Shown: positions 42,574-50,963 of the stretch, one piece after another
How the letters are laid out: each line of letters begins with the position of its first letter
Numbering within the stretch: position 1 is the stretch's first letter
Assembly (NCBI GenBank): GCA_045538305.1
Contig: JAZSRC010000033.1
Span: 1-64,000, forward strand
DNA from: SFHK01 sp045538305
GTDB lineage: Bacteria; Bacillota; Clostridia; Christensenellales; Aristaeellaceae
Length of the DNA stretch: 64,000 bases
Direction of reading: 5' to 3'
Translations under genes and position numbers: made by a program
The notes under the pieces: generated by a model
Database searches by the model: none
What the model saw: the letters and a program-made list of their open reading frames with translations, nothing else
Told to the model about the DNA's origin: nothing

Positions 42574-43701
42574 ATGAATGAAAAAGACAGGATGATCGAA
42601 TTGCAGATGGAGCGCATCCGTGCGCTGATGGACAGAAACATGCGCAATATTGCCTCCGATCTCTGGGGCGGTGAAAGCGATTCGGAGAAACTGAAGGACG
42701 AGGTTTATCATAAGCAGGCGGAAGTGATAGACGCACTCCTAAAAAATCAGAATTCCAATGCGCCCAAAGCGGAAGAAGCAAAAAACGAAAAGGGCGTTCA
42801 GGCTGTTTCGCAGAAGGAGGAAGCGCCGGTTGAAGCGGAAAAAGAAGAGCCGATCGAGGACATCGAGGACCTTCTGCGTGAAATGAACGAATATATTGGG
42901 CTTGATCGCATTAAAAGCGAGGTCAGAAGTCTGATCAATATGGTCAAGATTCATTCTCTCAGAAAGCAGCATGGACTTCCGGTTGTGGACATGTCGCTTC
43001 ATATGGTTTTTTCCGGCAATCCCGGAACGGGAAAGACGATGATTGCCCGTTTGATGGCAAGAATCTACAGAAGCCTTGGCATACTTTCAAAGGGTCAGTT
43101 GATTGAAGTGGACAGATCGGGCCTTGTCGCCGGATATGTCGGCCAGACGGCGCCAAAAACGAGAGAGGTTATCGAAAAGGCGCTTGGCGGCGTATTGTTC
43201 ATTGACGAAGCATATGCCCTTACGTATAAGAAGGAGACGTCAGATTTCGGGCAGGAGGCGGTGGATACGCTGCTGAAGGCGATGGAGGATCACAGGGAGG
43301 ACTTGATAGTGATCGTTGCCGGATACGATGGCCTGATGCAGGAGTTCATACGCTCCAATCCCGGCCTTGAATCGCGTTTTAACCGTTTTTTGCATTTTGA
43401 AGACTATTCTGTTGAAGAGATGATCAGAATTTTTGAAATGCGCGTAGAAAAAGGCGGTTATGAGCTGAATGAGGACGCACGGGACGAGACCGAAGCCTTC
43501 ATCCGTGCAAGGAACGAAGATCCGGTTACCTTCGGCAATGCAAGAGGCGTCAGAAATCTGTTTGAACAGGTGCTGGTTCAGCAGGCAAACAGGCTGGCGG
43601 CCATGGAGAATATTACAAAGGATGATCTTGTGAAGATTACTGCAGAGGATATCGTTACTGCAAGTCAGTCAATGTCCGGAAGTGAGCAAGGCCTTCAGTA
43701 G
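42574..43701 (+). CDS. AAA+ ATPase of the CbbX/SpoVK type
   Basis: This 375-residue protein has a low-complexity, charged N-terminus (about 1-110, Glu/Lys/Ala-rich). The AAA module begins LNEYIGLDRIKSEVRSLINM-like at 105, with GNPGTGKTMIARLMARIYRSLG (149-170), Walker B GGVLFIDEAYALTY (about 204), sensor-type VIVAGYDGLMQEF and SNPGLESRFNRFLHFEDYS. SpoVK/CbbX ATPases remodel protein complexes. The start is the ATG at 42574 with GGAGG 10 nt upstream; upstream frame codons overlap the divergent deoD promoter. A four-codon frame (ATG at 42567) overlaps the leader. Confidence 0.88.
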   Translation: MNEKDRMIELQMERIRALMDRNMRNIASDLWGGESDSEKLKDEVYHKQAEVIDALLKNQNSNAPKAEEAKNEKGVQAVSQKEEAPVEAEKEEPIEDIEDLLREMNEYIGLDRIKSEVRSLINMVKIHSLRKQHGLPVVDMSLHMVFSGNPGTGKTMIARLMARIYRSLGILSKGQLIEVDRSGLVAGYVGQTAPKTREVIEKALGGVLFIDEAYALTYKKETSDFGQEAVDTLLKAMEDHREDLIVIVAGYDGLMQEFIRSNPGLESRFNRFLHFEDYSVEEMIRIFEMRVEKGGYELNEDARDETEAFIRARNEDPVTFGNARGVRNLFEQVLVQQANRLAAMENITKDDLVKITAEDIVTASQSMSGSEQGLQ

Positions 43702-43737
43702 ATAAGTAATTTTGTGAAATGTGAGAAATGATCCAAG

Positions 43738-44463
43738 ATGGAGAGAAGAGCGGATAAAATGATGAATTCCGAACGATTCATTGATCTTTACAAGGTACTT
43801 GAGGACGAATTGGAAGCCAAATACCGGCGTGAAGGCAGGCCGTATACCAATACGGTGTACCAGTTTATCTGCGATAAGGAGAGCGAACCTTTCCGCGAGA
43901 AGCTGGACCTTTGCCGGCAAATCCGGAACCTGATCACACATTCGGCTGAAATCAACGGAAAAGCGCCGGTGGAGCCGGCAAGCGAACTGATTGACGCCAT
44001 GAACCATGTGATTGCCTACCTGAGGCGGCCACCTCTTGCCGTTGATTATGCGGTTAAAGCCGAGAATCTGTTCAAAGCAGCATTAAGCGACCGCATGATG
44101 TGGTTGATGCGGCGTATGGAAGAAAGAGGATTTTCGCATGTTCCTGTGATGGATAACGACAAACTGATTGGAGTTTTCAGTATATCGTCCGTATTTACCT
44201 TCGTCATGAAAAGAGGAAGCTGCGTGGATGAAAACACGCGCATGCGCGATATACTTCGCGAGATCTCGCCGGAATCGCATGTATCCGAGCGATTTCTGTT
44301 CGCCTCTTCTGACGCCACTGTTTTCAGTGTGAAGGAGATGTTTTCCGGAAAGAAATCGCAGCACGAAAAGCGGGTTGCCGCCGTGTTTATTACAAAGGAC
44401 GGGACCTCCGCATCTTCTCTTATTGGCATGATAACGCCGTGGGATCTGATGGGGGCAGTCTGA
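43738..44463 (+). CDS. CBS-domain protein with N-terminal HEPN-like segment
   Basis: This 241-residue protein has two parts. Residues 1 to about 100 are helical with QIRNLITH (about 62-69), a match to the R(N)xxxxH pattern of HEPN ribonuclease folds. About residues 110-241 form a CBS pair with FSHVPVMDNDKLIGVFSISSVF and AAVFITKDGTSASSLIGMITPWDLM. CBS pairs bind adenine nucleotides, so a nucleotide-sensing RNase-like or regulatory protein is possible but unproven. Start choice is weak: ATGs at 43738, 43759 and 43762 are all possible. Its 3' end overlaps the convergent DUF3810 gene by 44 nt. Confidence 0.72.
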   Translation: MERRADKMMNSERFIDLYKVLEDELEAKYRREGRPYTNTVYQFICDKESEPFREKLDLCRQIRNLITHSAEINGKAPVEPASELIDAMNHVIAYLRRPPLAVDYAVKAENLFKAALSDRMMWLMRRMEERGFSHVPVMDNDKLIGVFSISSVFTFVMKRGSCVDENTRMRDILREISPESHVSERFLFASSDATVFSVKEMFSGKKSQHEKRVAAVFITKDGTSASSLIGMITPWDLMGAV

Positions 44464-45337
44464 ACAAATTCATATTTGATACAATCAGGGGAAGGATATC
44501 CGCGTAGTCTCCGGCAAAACGGGGAAAAGCGCGGGTATCCTGATTTTCTTTAATAAACGCGCCGGAATAAATCAGATCATGCTGGGCGTATTCGGGAAGC
44601 GCCTTAGCAAATGCGATTGCTTCTTTGGGGGATTCCCGTCCGAGCGAAAGAATTGCATAACGCAGCGCAGTGATTGCGCCCGAATAACGCAAAAAATCGT
44701 TCTCGCTGTTTATCAGGACGGAGAAGGCTATATAGTTGGCCATACCCTCGTTTGCATAACCCAGCCGATGTGCAAGCTCATGACATGCGGTAAAGGGCAT
44801 AAGGAATAGAGGTTCTTCCGAGCTGATTACTGCTTCTCCCGTGAGGGGGATGAAAATACCTGCAATGTTCAGCATTTTATACAGCTTACCGAATTTTGCG
44901 AGTTTGGGCTCGGCTCCAATGTTTCTTGAGGGGAAACAGCGCTTTACGGCGCTGAATGAAAGGCTGGGGATATCTTCTGCGCGGGGCGAAGCGGGAGGTG
45001 TTTCGGGAAGAGAAGAAGCGATCTGTGTATAGAGCGATATCAGCGCTTCTTTTTCAAGCGGTAATGCAGGCGATGGGGTAAGAACGTGAAACGGCAGCCA
45101 TAGTATGATGAATGCATATATCATTATAAGATAAGAAGGGATTGCTTGACGCCGGTTCAGGAAAATGGGAATGACCGGCAGTACGGCGAAAACAGGAAGT
45201 GAAGACAGGGAACTGATGTGTGAAAGCAGAGGAAAGAATACAAGCTTCACAAAGCTGATCCATTCTGCCGGAAACAGTAAGGATACAGCCGAAAGCACCG
45301 CTAGCCCGATTAAAAGAATTCGCCGTCTTTTGTACAT
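44420..45337 (-). CDS. DUF3810-family membrane metalloprotease-like protein
   Basis: This 305-residue protein has about three membrane helices (residues 5-25, 35-60, 68-90) and an extracytoplasmic domain with the zinc motif HELAH followed by RLGYANEGMANYIAF (about residues 188-207), where the second Glu is a plausible third ligand. This is typical of DUF3810, an uncharacterised gluzincin-like family in Bacillota. The ATG at 45337 has AGGAG 8 nt upstream; the longer frame from 45403 adds a non-homologous stretch. Its C-terminal 44 nt overlap the CBS gene on the other strand. Confidence 0.82.
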   Translation of the reverse strand: MYKRRRILLIGLAVLSAVSLLFPAEWISFVKLVFFPLLSHISSLSSLPVFAVLPVIPIFLNRRQAIPSYLIMIYAFIILWLPFHVLTPSPALPLEKEALISLYTQIASSLPETPPASPRAEDIPSLSFSAVKRCFPSRNIGAEPKLAKFGKLYKMLNIAGIFIPLTGEAVISSEEPLFLMPFTACHELAHRLGYANEGMANYIAFSVLINSENDFLRYSGAITALRYAILSLGRESPKEAIAFAKALPEYAQHDLIYSGAFIKENQDTRAFPRFAGDYADILPLIVSNMNLFRLPPSDPTALSCQ

Positions 45338-45420
45338 ATGCGTATCTCCTGATGTTGTTACGGGTATATTATCGCATACGATAAGCGGCGAATTCAAATG
45401 CAATTCATGGAAGAAACCGA

Positions 45421-46053
45421 TCAGTCATCATTTGGACAATCGTATACAAACACCCATAAAGCGCCTGATTGAACGGAGACACGAGCCGGCAGGGAGGTGA
45501 ACTCGTTGCTTACGCCAAGAGGAAACGCAGCTGTCAGACACGCATTTTCAAGGGGATATTTCACGTTTTCAAGCGTTACGCCGGCTGCTTCCGATAGTGC
45601 AGAGAATACGGAAAGCACGGTGCCTTCCATGCGTTTTACCGTAAGGGAACTTTTTGAAACGGCATATACGCTGAAACCCGGGCAAATGAGCGCGATATCC
45701 GCACCGGCAAGGCTGGCCTTTGTCAGCAGCTGAAGATTTGCCAGAAAATGATCGGGTCTGCTTCCGCTGCCTCCGTACAGTCGAAAACGCGAAAAGCCGC
45801 GCTTTACGCCCTCCGACAGCGCAAGGCCCATGTCGGTATCATCCTTTTCTCTCGGAAAACGGATGATATCGATGCTGCTTGGCAAAGTATTTTCGTCAAG
45901 TGAATCAAAATCGCCGGTAAAAAGCGTAGGCGTAACGCCAAGCTTAGCCAGATGACGATATCCGCCGTCTGCCGCGATGATTAAGTCGCCCGCAATCGGG
46001 GTGAAATCCTTATCTGTAAAGTCGCCGGATCCGACGATAAAGCAGGTATTCAT
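45421..46053 (-). CDS. thiN: thiamine pyrophosphokinase
   Basis: This 210-residue protein shows the TPK pattern AADGGYRHLAKLGVTPTLFTGDFDSLDE (about 28-55), FPREKDDTDMGLALSEGVKRG, GGSGSRPDHFLANLQLL and a C-terminal sandwich domain ending in KYPLENACLTAAFPLGVSNEF. It converts thiamine to TPP with ATP. It is divergent from the TPP riboswitch/ThiT unit, so thiamine uptake and activation are encoded side by side. The ATG has GAGGTG upstream. Confidence 0.94.
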   Translation of the reverse strand: MNTCFIVGSGDFTDKDFTPIAGDLIIAADGGYRHLAKLGVTPTLFTGDFDSLDENTLPSSIDIIRFPREKDDTDMGLALSEGVKRGFSRFRLYGGSGSRPDHFLANLQLLTKASLAGADIALICPGFSVYAVSKSSLTVKRMEGTVLSVFSALSEAAGVTLENVKYPLENACLTAAFPLGVSNEFTSLPARVSVQSGALWVFVYDCPNDD

Positions 46054-46113
46054 GGCTGCACCTCGCAGAATGTAATGATTTTATAGTATAGCATGCGTTC
46101 GTAAATTTTTCGC

Positions 46114-46141
46114 TTGACAAATTCTTATGATATATTATAAT
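46114..46141 (+). promoter_or_regulatory. predicted promoter of the TPP riboswitch/thiT transcript
   Basis: A perfect TTGACA (46114-46119) and perfect TATAAT (46136-46141) are separated by 16 nt, directly upstream of the riboswitch. Confidence 0.8.
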
Positions 46142-46160
46142 AGTTGTGTACCAGATAAAA

Positions 46161-46254
46161 CGCAAGGGGAGCTGGCTACTCAGTCGGCTGAGATCGGACG
46201 TGTTTCGTTCGGAACCCAGGAACCTGATCCGGGTAATGCCGGCGTAGGAAGCGA
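46161..46254 (+). promoter_or_regulatory. TPP riboswitch (THI box)
   Basis: The aptamer shows the THI-box signature: AGGGGAGCT near 46165, GGCTGAGAT at 46186-46194, and the conserved block AACCTGATCCGGGTAATGCC followed by GGCGTAGGAAG ending near 46251. TPP binding should stabilise the aptamer and favour the downstream terminator, lowering thiT expression when TPP is ample. Confidence 0.95.
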
Positions 46255-46300
46255 AATCAAAGGGATAGCTAGCACCCGCTTGATCCCGTAACTCCTTCGT

Positions 46301-46322
46301 CGCGCGTGTAAGCGCGTTTTTT
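46301..46322 (+). terminator. riboswitch expression-platform terminator
   Basis: The stem CGCGC (46301-46305) / GCGCG (46312-46316) is followed by six T, placed between the TPP aptamer and thiT. Bases just after the aptamer (about 46260-46300) could form the alternative antiterminator. Confidence 0.8.
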
Positions 46323-46348
46323 ATTTGGAAAAAGAAGGAGGGTATGAT

Positions 46349-46924
46349 ATGAAAATCTCAACAAAGCAGATCGTAGAAAGCGCATTGATGATTTCAATTG
46401 CCACTGTGCTGAGTTTGATTCAGATTACGGGGCCGTGGCCGCTTGGCGGCGGAATAACGATATGCAGTATGCTTCCGCTGGTGATAGTATCCCATCGGTT
46501 TGGCGTACGCGCCGGCGTAACCGCATCCTGTGTGCACGGGATGATTCAGATGCTGATCGGCTTTTCAAACGTTCAGTACGCGACAAACTTTCTGATGGCA
46601 GTTGGAATTGTGCTTCTTGATTATATCGTTGCTTATGGCGTTATTGGTCTGTCCGCCTGCTTTAACGGTTTGTTTAAGCAGCGTCTGGCATCCATTGTAG
46701 TGGGCGTTATTTTCTCGTTCTCCCTGCGCTTTTTATGCCACTTTATTTCCGGTTGGTGGATATGGGAAGCGCTTTGGCCAAACGAGCTCAGCTGGGCGTC
46801 GCCTGTATGGTCGCTGGCCTATAATGCAAGCTATATGCTGCCCGAAATTCTGATCACCTGCGTGGTGTGTATCGTCTCTTATAAACCGCTTGAGAGTTAT
46901 TGGGCCGGGAAAAGAATATCATAG
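46349..46924 (+). CDS. thiT: energy-coupling factor thiamine transporter S component ThiT
   Basis: This 191-residue hydrophobic protein with about six helices starts MKISTKQIVESALMISIATVLSLIQ and has GGGITICSMLPLVIVSHRFGVRAGV and a Trp-rich HFISGWWIWEALWPNELSW segment, matching ThiT thiamine-binding subunits of ECF transporters. It works with an ECF ATPase/T module encoded elsewhere. The ATG at 46349 (GGAGGG 6 nt upstream) is chosen over an upstream TTG. The TPP riboswitch upstream supports the substrate assignment. Confidence 0.94.
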   Translation: MKISTKQIVESALMISIATVLSLIQITGPWPLGGGITICSMLPLVIVSHRFGVRAGVTASCVHGMIQMLIGFSNVQYATNFLMAVGIVLLDYIVAYGVIGLSACFNGLFKQRLASIVVGVIFSFSLRFLCHFISGWWIWEALWPNELSWASPVWSLAYNASYMLPEILITCVVCIVSYKPLESYWAGKRIS

Positions 46925-46943
46925 CGATTCTATCAAATTTTTG

Positions 46944-46980
46944 GGCGGACGCATTTTATACTGGAATGCGTCCGCCTTTT
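46944..46980 (+). terminator. intrinsic terminator after thiT
   Basis: A 12-bp perfect stem (GGCGGACGCATT at 46944-46955 with AATGCGTCCGCC at 46965-46976) followed by TTTT. Confidence 0.88.
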
Positions 46981-47023
46981 ATAGTATAATGAAAATAACC
47001 TACAAACGATGGAGGCAACTGTT

Positions 47024-47602
47024 TTGCAAAGTCATTTTTATGCGTATATGGCGAGAATGAAACTGATTAAAAGATGGGGGCTTCGAAGAAATACCATTGA
47101 AGAGAACGATCAGGAACATTCTTTGCTGGTATCAATGATAGCGCATGCGCTTACGGTTATTCATAACACACGCTACGGCGGAAACGTTGATCCCGGAATG
47201 GTCACGCTGCTTGCGGTATATCATGAGGCGCCGGAGGTAATAACGGGCGATCTTGCGACGCCGATCAAGTATTTCAATCCGGAGATCAAAAACGCATACA
47301 AAGAGCTTGAGCGCCTTGCGGCCGAAAAGTTGTTCAGCTATCTTCCTGAGGATATCCGTGAGGAATACCGTCCCCTTTTGTTTCCTGATCAGGACTCTTA
47401 CGAATGGAAGCTTGTTAAGGCGGCCGACAGAATCAGCGCCTATCTGAAGTGCGTTGAAGAGCTGAGTTTTGGCAACGATGAGTTTACAAACGCACAGGAG
47501 AATATACGAATCAACATTCGCGAAATGAATATGCCGGAGGCCGAGGACTTTATGCGGGAATTCGCGCCAAGCTTCAAGCTGGCGCTGGATGCGCTGAACT
47601 GA
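47024..47602 (+). CDS. yfbR: YfbR-like 5'-deoxynucleotidase (HD domain)
   Basis: This 192-residue HD-domain protein begins (TTG)QSHFYAYMARMKLIKRWGLRRNTIEENDQEHSLLVSMIAHAL, closely following the YfbR N-terminus. It has the metal motif VYHEAPEVITGDLATPIKYFN and a late KAADRISAYLKC. It hydrolyses 5'-dNMPs in nucleotide salvage. I set the start at the TTG (47024) because GGAGG lies 8 nt upstream; the first ATG (47009) is itself part of that site. It is followed after 16 nt by the araD-like gene. Together with YqeK and the HD protein at 57883, it makes three HD phosphohydrolases in 11 kb. Confidence 0.88.
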   Translation: MQSHFYAYMARMKLIKRWGLRRNTIEENDQEHSLLVSMIAHALTVIHNTRYGGNVDPGMVTLLAVYHEAPEVITGDLATPIKYFNPEIKNAYKELERLAAEKLFSYLPEDIREEYRPLLFPDQDSYEWKLVKAADRISAYLKCVEELSFGNDEFTNAQENIRINIREMNMPEAEDFMREFAPSFKLALDALN

Positions 47603-47618
47603 AACGGAGGAGAAATAA

Positions 47619-48314
47619 ATGTTTGAAGCGCTTAAGGAAAAGGTATATCAGGCCAATATGGAACTTTATCGCAGGAATATGGTTCTGTACACATGGGGGA
47701 ATGTTTCCCAATGCGACCGTGAAAAAGGCGTGTTTGCAATCAAACCCAGCGGAGTCAGATATGAGGAGCTGCAGCCGGAGGATATTGTGGTTTTATCCCT
47801 TGAAACCGGGAATAAGGTAGAAGGCGATTTGAATCCTTCCAGCGATACGCCAACCCATCTGGGCTTATACAGAACGTTTCCGGAAATCGGCGGAATTACT
47901 CATACGCATTCCACTTGCGCAACGGCATGGGCGCAGGCGGTGAAGAGTATTCCGTGCTTTGGAACCACGCATGCGGATTATTTTCGGGGAGATATTCCGG
48001 TAACCAGATACATTTCCCGTGAAGAAGTTGAAAGGGCGTACGAAGCGGAAACCGCAAATGTGATCGCAGAGGCTTTTTGTGGGAAAAATGTAATGCATAC
48101 TCCGGCGGTGCTTATAGCCGGTCACGGCCCGTTTGCTTGGGGAAAGGACGCGGCTGGTTCTGTGTATAATGCAGTCGTGCTGGAAGAAGTTGCAAAAATG
48201 GCAATGTACACTTTGTCAATTTCGCCAAATGCCTGTGAATTGCCAATCGCAATACAGGATAAACATTTCCTTCGCAAACATGGCCCAAACGCTTATTACG
48301 GGCAAGGAAAATAA
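47619..48314 (+). CDS. araD: L-ribulose-5-phosphate 4-epimerase family protein
   Basis: This 231-residue class II aldolase/epimerase has LYTWGNVSQCDREKGVFAIKPSGVRYEELQPEDIVVL (residues 24-60), the zinc-binding THTHSTCATAWAQA (HxH near 95-97), TTHADYFRGDIPVTR and a late AGHGPFAWGKDA. It converts L-ribulose 5-phosphate to D-xylulose 5-phosphate in arabinose use. In this family UlaF and SgbE act on the same product, so the pathway source (arabinose, ascorbate) is inferred. The abfA gene at 3456 makes arabinose plausible. A perfect GGAGG site precedes the ATG. Confidence 0.92.
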   Translation: MFEALKEKVYQANMELYRRNMVLYTWGNVSQCDREKGVFAIKPSGVRYEELQPEDIVVLSLETGNKVEGDLNPSSDTPTHLGLYRTFPEIGGITHTHSTCATAWAQAVKSIPCFGTTHADYFRGDIPVTRYISREEVERAYEAETANVIAEAFCGKNVMHTPAVLIAGHGPFAWGKDAAGSVYNAVVLEEVAKMAMYTLSISPNACELPIAIQDKHFLRKHGPNAYYGQGK

Positions 48315-48442
48315 CATACAATTAACGATTGGGGCAAAAATGAAGAGTTTTGAGGAAACAAAACGGTTTCATCTATATTATAACGACAAAAAAGATAAAT
48401 CCATCTTTGTTGCTTTCGCCAGTGGTATTTTGTTATCGAATC

Positions 48443-48487
48443 TGTTATAATTCTTGCATGAAGCAGAACTGCTGACGGCAGCTCTGC
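48443..48487 (+). promoter_or_regulatory. extended -10 promoter and 5'UTR stem-loop of msmX
   Basis: TGTTATAAT (48443-48451) is an extended -10 element with no clear -35. The predicted start is near 48458. Immediately after it, GCAGAACTGC (48463-48472) and GCAGCTCTGC (48478-48487) form a 10-bp stem with one mismatch and a 5-nt loop, at or very near the mRNA 5' end and without a T run. It looks like an mRNA-stabilising 5' hairpin rather than a terminator. Confidence 0.55.
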
Positions 48488-48523
48488 AGCATTTGCGTCA
48501 ATTATTAAAGGAGGGTACTATTA

Positions 48524-49645
48524 ATGGCAAGCGTAACTCTGAAACATATTTACAAGGTGTATACCGGCGGCGTAACGGCTGTAAGCGATTTCTGCCTCGA
48601 CATCGAAGATAAGGAATTTATCGTTCTGGTCGGCCCCTCTGGCTGCGGAAAGTCCACCACTCTTCGAATGGTAGCAGGTCTTGAAGAGATCTCCGACGGC
48701 GAGCTTTACATCGGCGACAAGCTCGTAAACGACGTAGCTCCCAAGGATCGCGATATCGCCATGGTTTTCCAGAACTACGCCCTGTATCCTCACATGACTG
48801 TATATGACAACATGGCCTTTGGTCTTAAGCTCCGCAAGACCCCCAAAGCCCAGATCGACAAGCGCGTTAAGGAAGCCGCCCGTATCCTCGATATCGAGCA
48901 CCTTCTCCAGCGCAAGCCCAAGGCTCTTTCCGGCGGTCAGCGTCAGCGCGTTGCTCTCGGCCGTGCAATTGTTCGTGAGCCCAAGGTCTTCCTTATGGAT
49001 GAACCGCTTTCCAACCTCGATGCTAAGCTCCGCGTTCAGATGAGAACTGAGATCACCAAGTTGCATCAGAGACTGCAGACCACCTTCATCTACGTAACCC
49101 ACGACCAGACCGAGGCTATGACCATGGGTTCCCGCATCGTAGTTATGAAGGATGGCTTCATCCAGCAGGTAGATACCCCCCAGAATCTGTATGACTATCC
49201 CACCAACCTGTTTGTTGCAGGCTTCATCGGCTCCCCGCAGATGAACTTCTTCACTGTAACCCTGAAGAAGGAAGGCAGCGACGTATTCGCCGTATTCGGA
49301 GAGAACAAGATTAAGGTTCCCGCAGAGAAGCTTCAGAAGTTCATCTCTGACGAGTGCATTGGCAAGGAAGTATACATGGGTATCCGTCCCGAGAACATTT
49401 CCGACGATGCAGAGTTCCTCCAGAAGAATCCCGCCACTTCTATCAACGTACATGTTGAAGTAGTTGAGCTGATGGGCTCCGAAACCTATCTGTACCTCTC
49501 CACCTCCGGCAAAGATGGCAACATCGTAGCCCGCGTTGACCCCCGCAGCAAGGCTCGCGCCGGCGATGATATCACCGTTGGCTTCGACGCAACCCTCCTG
49601 CACTTCTTCGATAAGGATACCGAAGTTACGCTGCTTAACCGCTAA
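48524..49645 (+). CDS. msmX: MsmX/UgpC-type ABC transporter ATPase for sugar importers
   Basis: This 373-residue protein has GPSGCGKST (37-45), Q-loop VFQNYALYPHMTVYDNMAFGL, signature LSGGQRQR, Walker B VFLMDEPLSNLD and the H-loop THDQTEAM. A C-terminal TOBE regulatory region covers about 235-373. Such stand-alone ATPases energise several carbohydrate ABC importers that lack their own ATPase; no permease or binding protein is encoded nearby. Codon use is clearly different from neighbours (CCC, CTC, ACC, AAG, GTA favoured), indicating very high expression. An AGGAGGG site precedes the ATG. Confidence 0.96.
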   Translation: MASVTLKHIYKVYTGGVTAVSDFCLDIEDKEFIVLVGPSGCGKSTTLRMVAGLEEISDGELYIGDKLVNDVAPKDRDIAMVFQNYALYPHMTVYDNMAFGLKLRKTPKAQIDKRVKEAARILDIEHLLQRKPKALSGGQRQRVALGRAIVREPKVFLMDEPLSNLDAKLRVQMRTEITKLHQRLQTTFIYVTHDQTEAMTMGSRIVVMKDGFIQQVDTPQNLYDYPTNLFVAGFIGSPQMNFFTVTLKKEGSDVFAVFGENKIKVPAEKLQKFISDECIGKEVYMGIRPENISDDAEFLQKNPATSINVHVEVVELMGSETYLYLSTSGKDGNIVARVDPRSKARAGDDITVGFDATLLHFFDKDTEVTLLNR

Positions 49646-49686
49646 TCGCATCGCGGATTTTACCGCTGTGTAATTAATTTGTTAAA

Positions 49687-49736
49687 AACCGCCGCAGATT
49701 TGGTTCGGCATATTGCCAACCGTCTTTGCGGCGGTT
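49687..49736 (+). terminator. long hairpin after msmX, probable terminator or 3' stabiliser
   Basis: The outer arms AACCGCCGCA (49687-49696) and TGCGGCGGTT (49727-49736) enclose a second, imperfect stem (GGTTCGGC with GCCAACC). ATAATTTGTTTG follows, a weak T tract. For so highly expressed a gene, it may also protect the 3' end. Confidence 0.6.
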
Positions 49737-49855
49737 ATAATTTGTTTGTGTTAATTCGAAATAGTGAAGTATGCATAAATGATGTGTTTGCCTCGATTTT
49801 TGAACAACTTTAACAAACAAATCTGCGCATTGCGCTTATACAGGGGGATAGAAAA

Positions 49856-50929
49856 ATGTATTTAGATCATCGTATCATCGCGAAAATTTCACAAGTGCTT
49901 TCTCAGATGACCATGCAGGTTATGCTGCTGGATTCGAATGGTCAGGTGATTTACCCTGAAGATAATCAAAAGGAGCTCACGCTTCCGGAAGTGCTTCTGA
50001 AAAATCCTACCAAGCCGCTTGTGTACGGAGGCTTCACGCTGATTGGTACGGATGATGAATCGCCTCTGTTTGTTTGCCTGTATGGCGACTCGAATGAAGT
50101 GCAAAGCTGCGCCATTCTTTGTGCCGAACTGATTAATACACTGACGCAGGTAGACATGGGGCAGGGTTCTTTGGAGCAGAGCCTTCGCGTCATACTAACC
50201 GGCGAAGCGGAGAGCGCAGAGCTTGAAGCCATTGCGGCAGAGCATTCCATTCCGATGGAGAAGGAAAGGTGCGTTATGTACTTCCATTTCTCCGACTTGG
50301 ATGCAGAGACCGCAATGAATATACTGAAGACCGCAATCGATGAAAACAGCGATGATATGGTGGCTGAGGTTGGTCGTCACGCAGTCGCTTTAATCAAGAC
50401 AATGGACGACCGATTCGAGTTTTCGGAAATGGAGCAGCTTGGCATTGCGCTTGAGAATACGTTTATCAGCGAAACCAGCCATGGCGCGCTGATCGGAATC
50501 AGCGATGTACGAAGCAAGCTGAGCCAGCTGAACGAGGCATATGAAGAGGCGAAGATCGCAATTAATGTAGGCCGGATTTATCATCCGAAACAGCAGGTGT
50601 TTGTATACAGAAAAATCCTGCTGGAACGTTTCCTTGCGCAGATTCCCGAGGACACCTCTGAGGATTTCCACCAGATGATGTTCAACAGAAAGACGGCAAG
50701 GCTGTTTAACGATGAGATGATTCATACCATTGAAAAATTCTTTGAGAACAGTCTGAACCTTTCTGAAACGGCAAGACAGCTGTATATTCACAGAAATACG
50801 CTGGTATATCGACTCGATAAAGTACAGAGAATCACTGGTCTCGACCTTCGCGCGTTTGACGACGCTGTAACATTCAAACTCATGATGCTGCTTGGAAAAA
50901 ACGCCATCGACAAGAAAACGAGAATTTGA
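49856..50929 (+). CDS. PucR/CdaR-type transcriptional regulator
   Basis: This 357-residue protein has an N-terminal sensory part (about 1-120), a GGDEF-like middle region typical of CdaR proteins, and a C-terminal PucR helix-turn-helix: TIEKFFENSLNLSETARQLYIHRNTLVYRLDKVQRITGLDLRAFDDAVTFKLMMLL (about 288-345). Family members control sugar diacid, purine or other metabolic genes; here the target is unknown. It lies 210 nt after the sugar-import ATPase gene. The ATG has GGGGG 9 nt upstream. Confidence 0.88.
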   Translation: MYLDHRIIAKISQVLSQMTMQVMLLDSNGQVIYPEDNQKELTLPEVLLKNPTKPLVYGGFTLIGTDDESPLFVCLYGDSNEVQSCAILCAELINTLTQVDMGQGSLEQSLRVILTGEAESAELEAIAAEHSIPMEKERCVMYFHFSDLDAETAMNILKTAIDENSDDMVAEVGRHAVALIKTMDDRFEFSEMEQLGIALENTFISETSHGALIGISDVRSKLSQLNEAYEEAKIAINVGRIYHPKQQVFVYRKILLERFLAQIPEDTSEDFHQMMFNRKTARLFNDEMIHTIEKFFENSLNLSETARQLYIHRNTLVYRLDKVQRITGLDLRAFDDAVTFKLMMLLGKNAIDKKTRI

Positions 50930-50963
50930 TCGATATGCATCCATGAGTGAAAGGTAAATTGAC

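Noticed and set aside
42567..42581. Four-codon frame ATG GAA TAT GAA TGA before the AAA ATPase
   Set aside because: Too short to judge; its overlap with the true ATG is probably incidental, though coupling cannot be excluded.
48521..49651. Open frame of 376 codons antisense to msmX, nearly end to end
   Set aside because: It mirrors a gene with extreme codon bias, has no ribosome site, and its protein is not recognisable. The sense frame is an unmistakable ABC ATPase.
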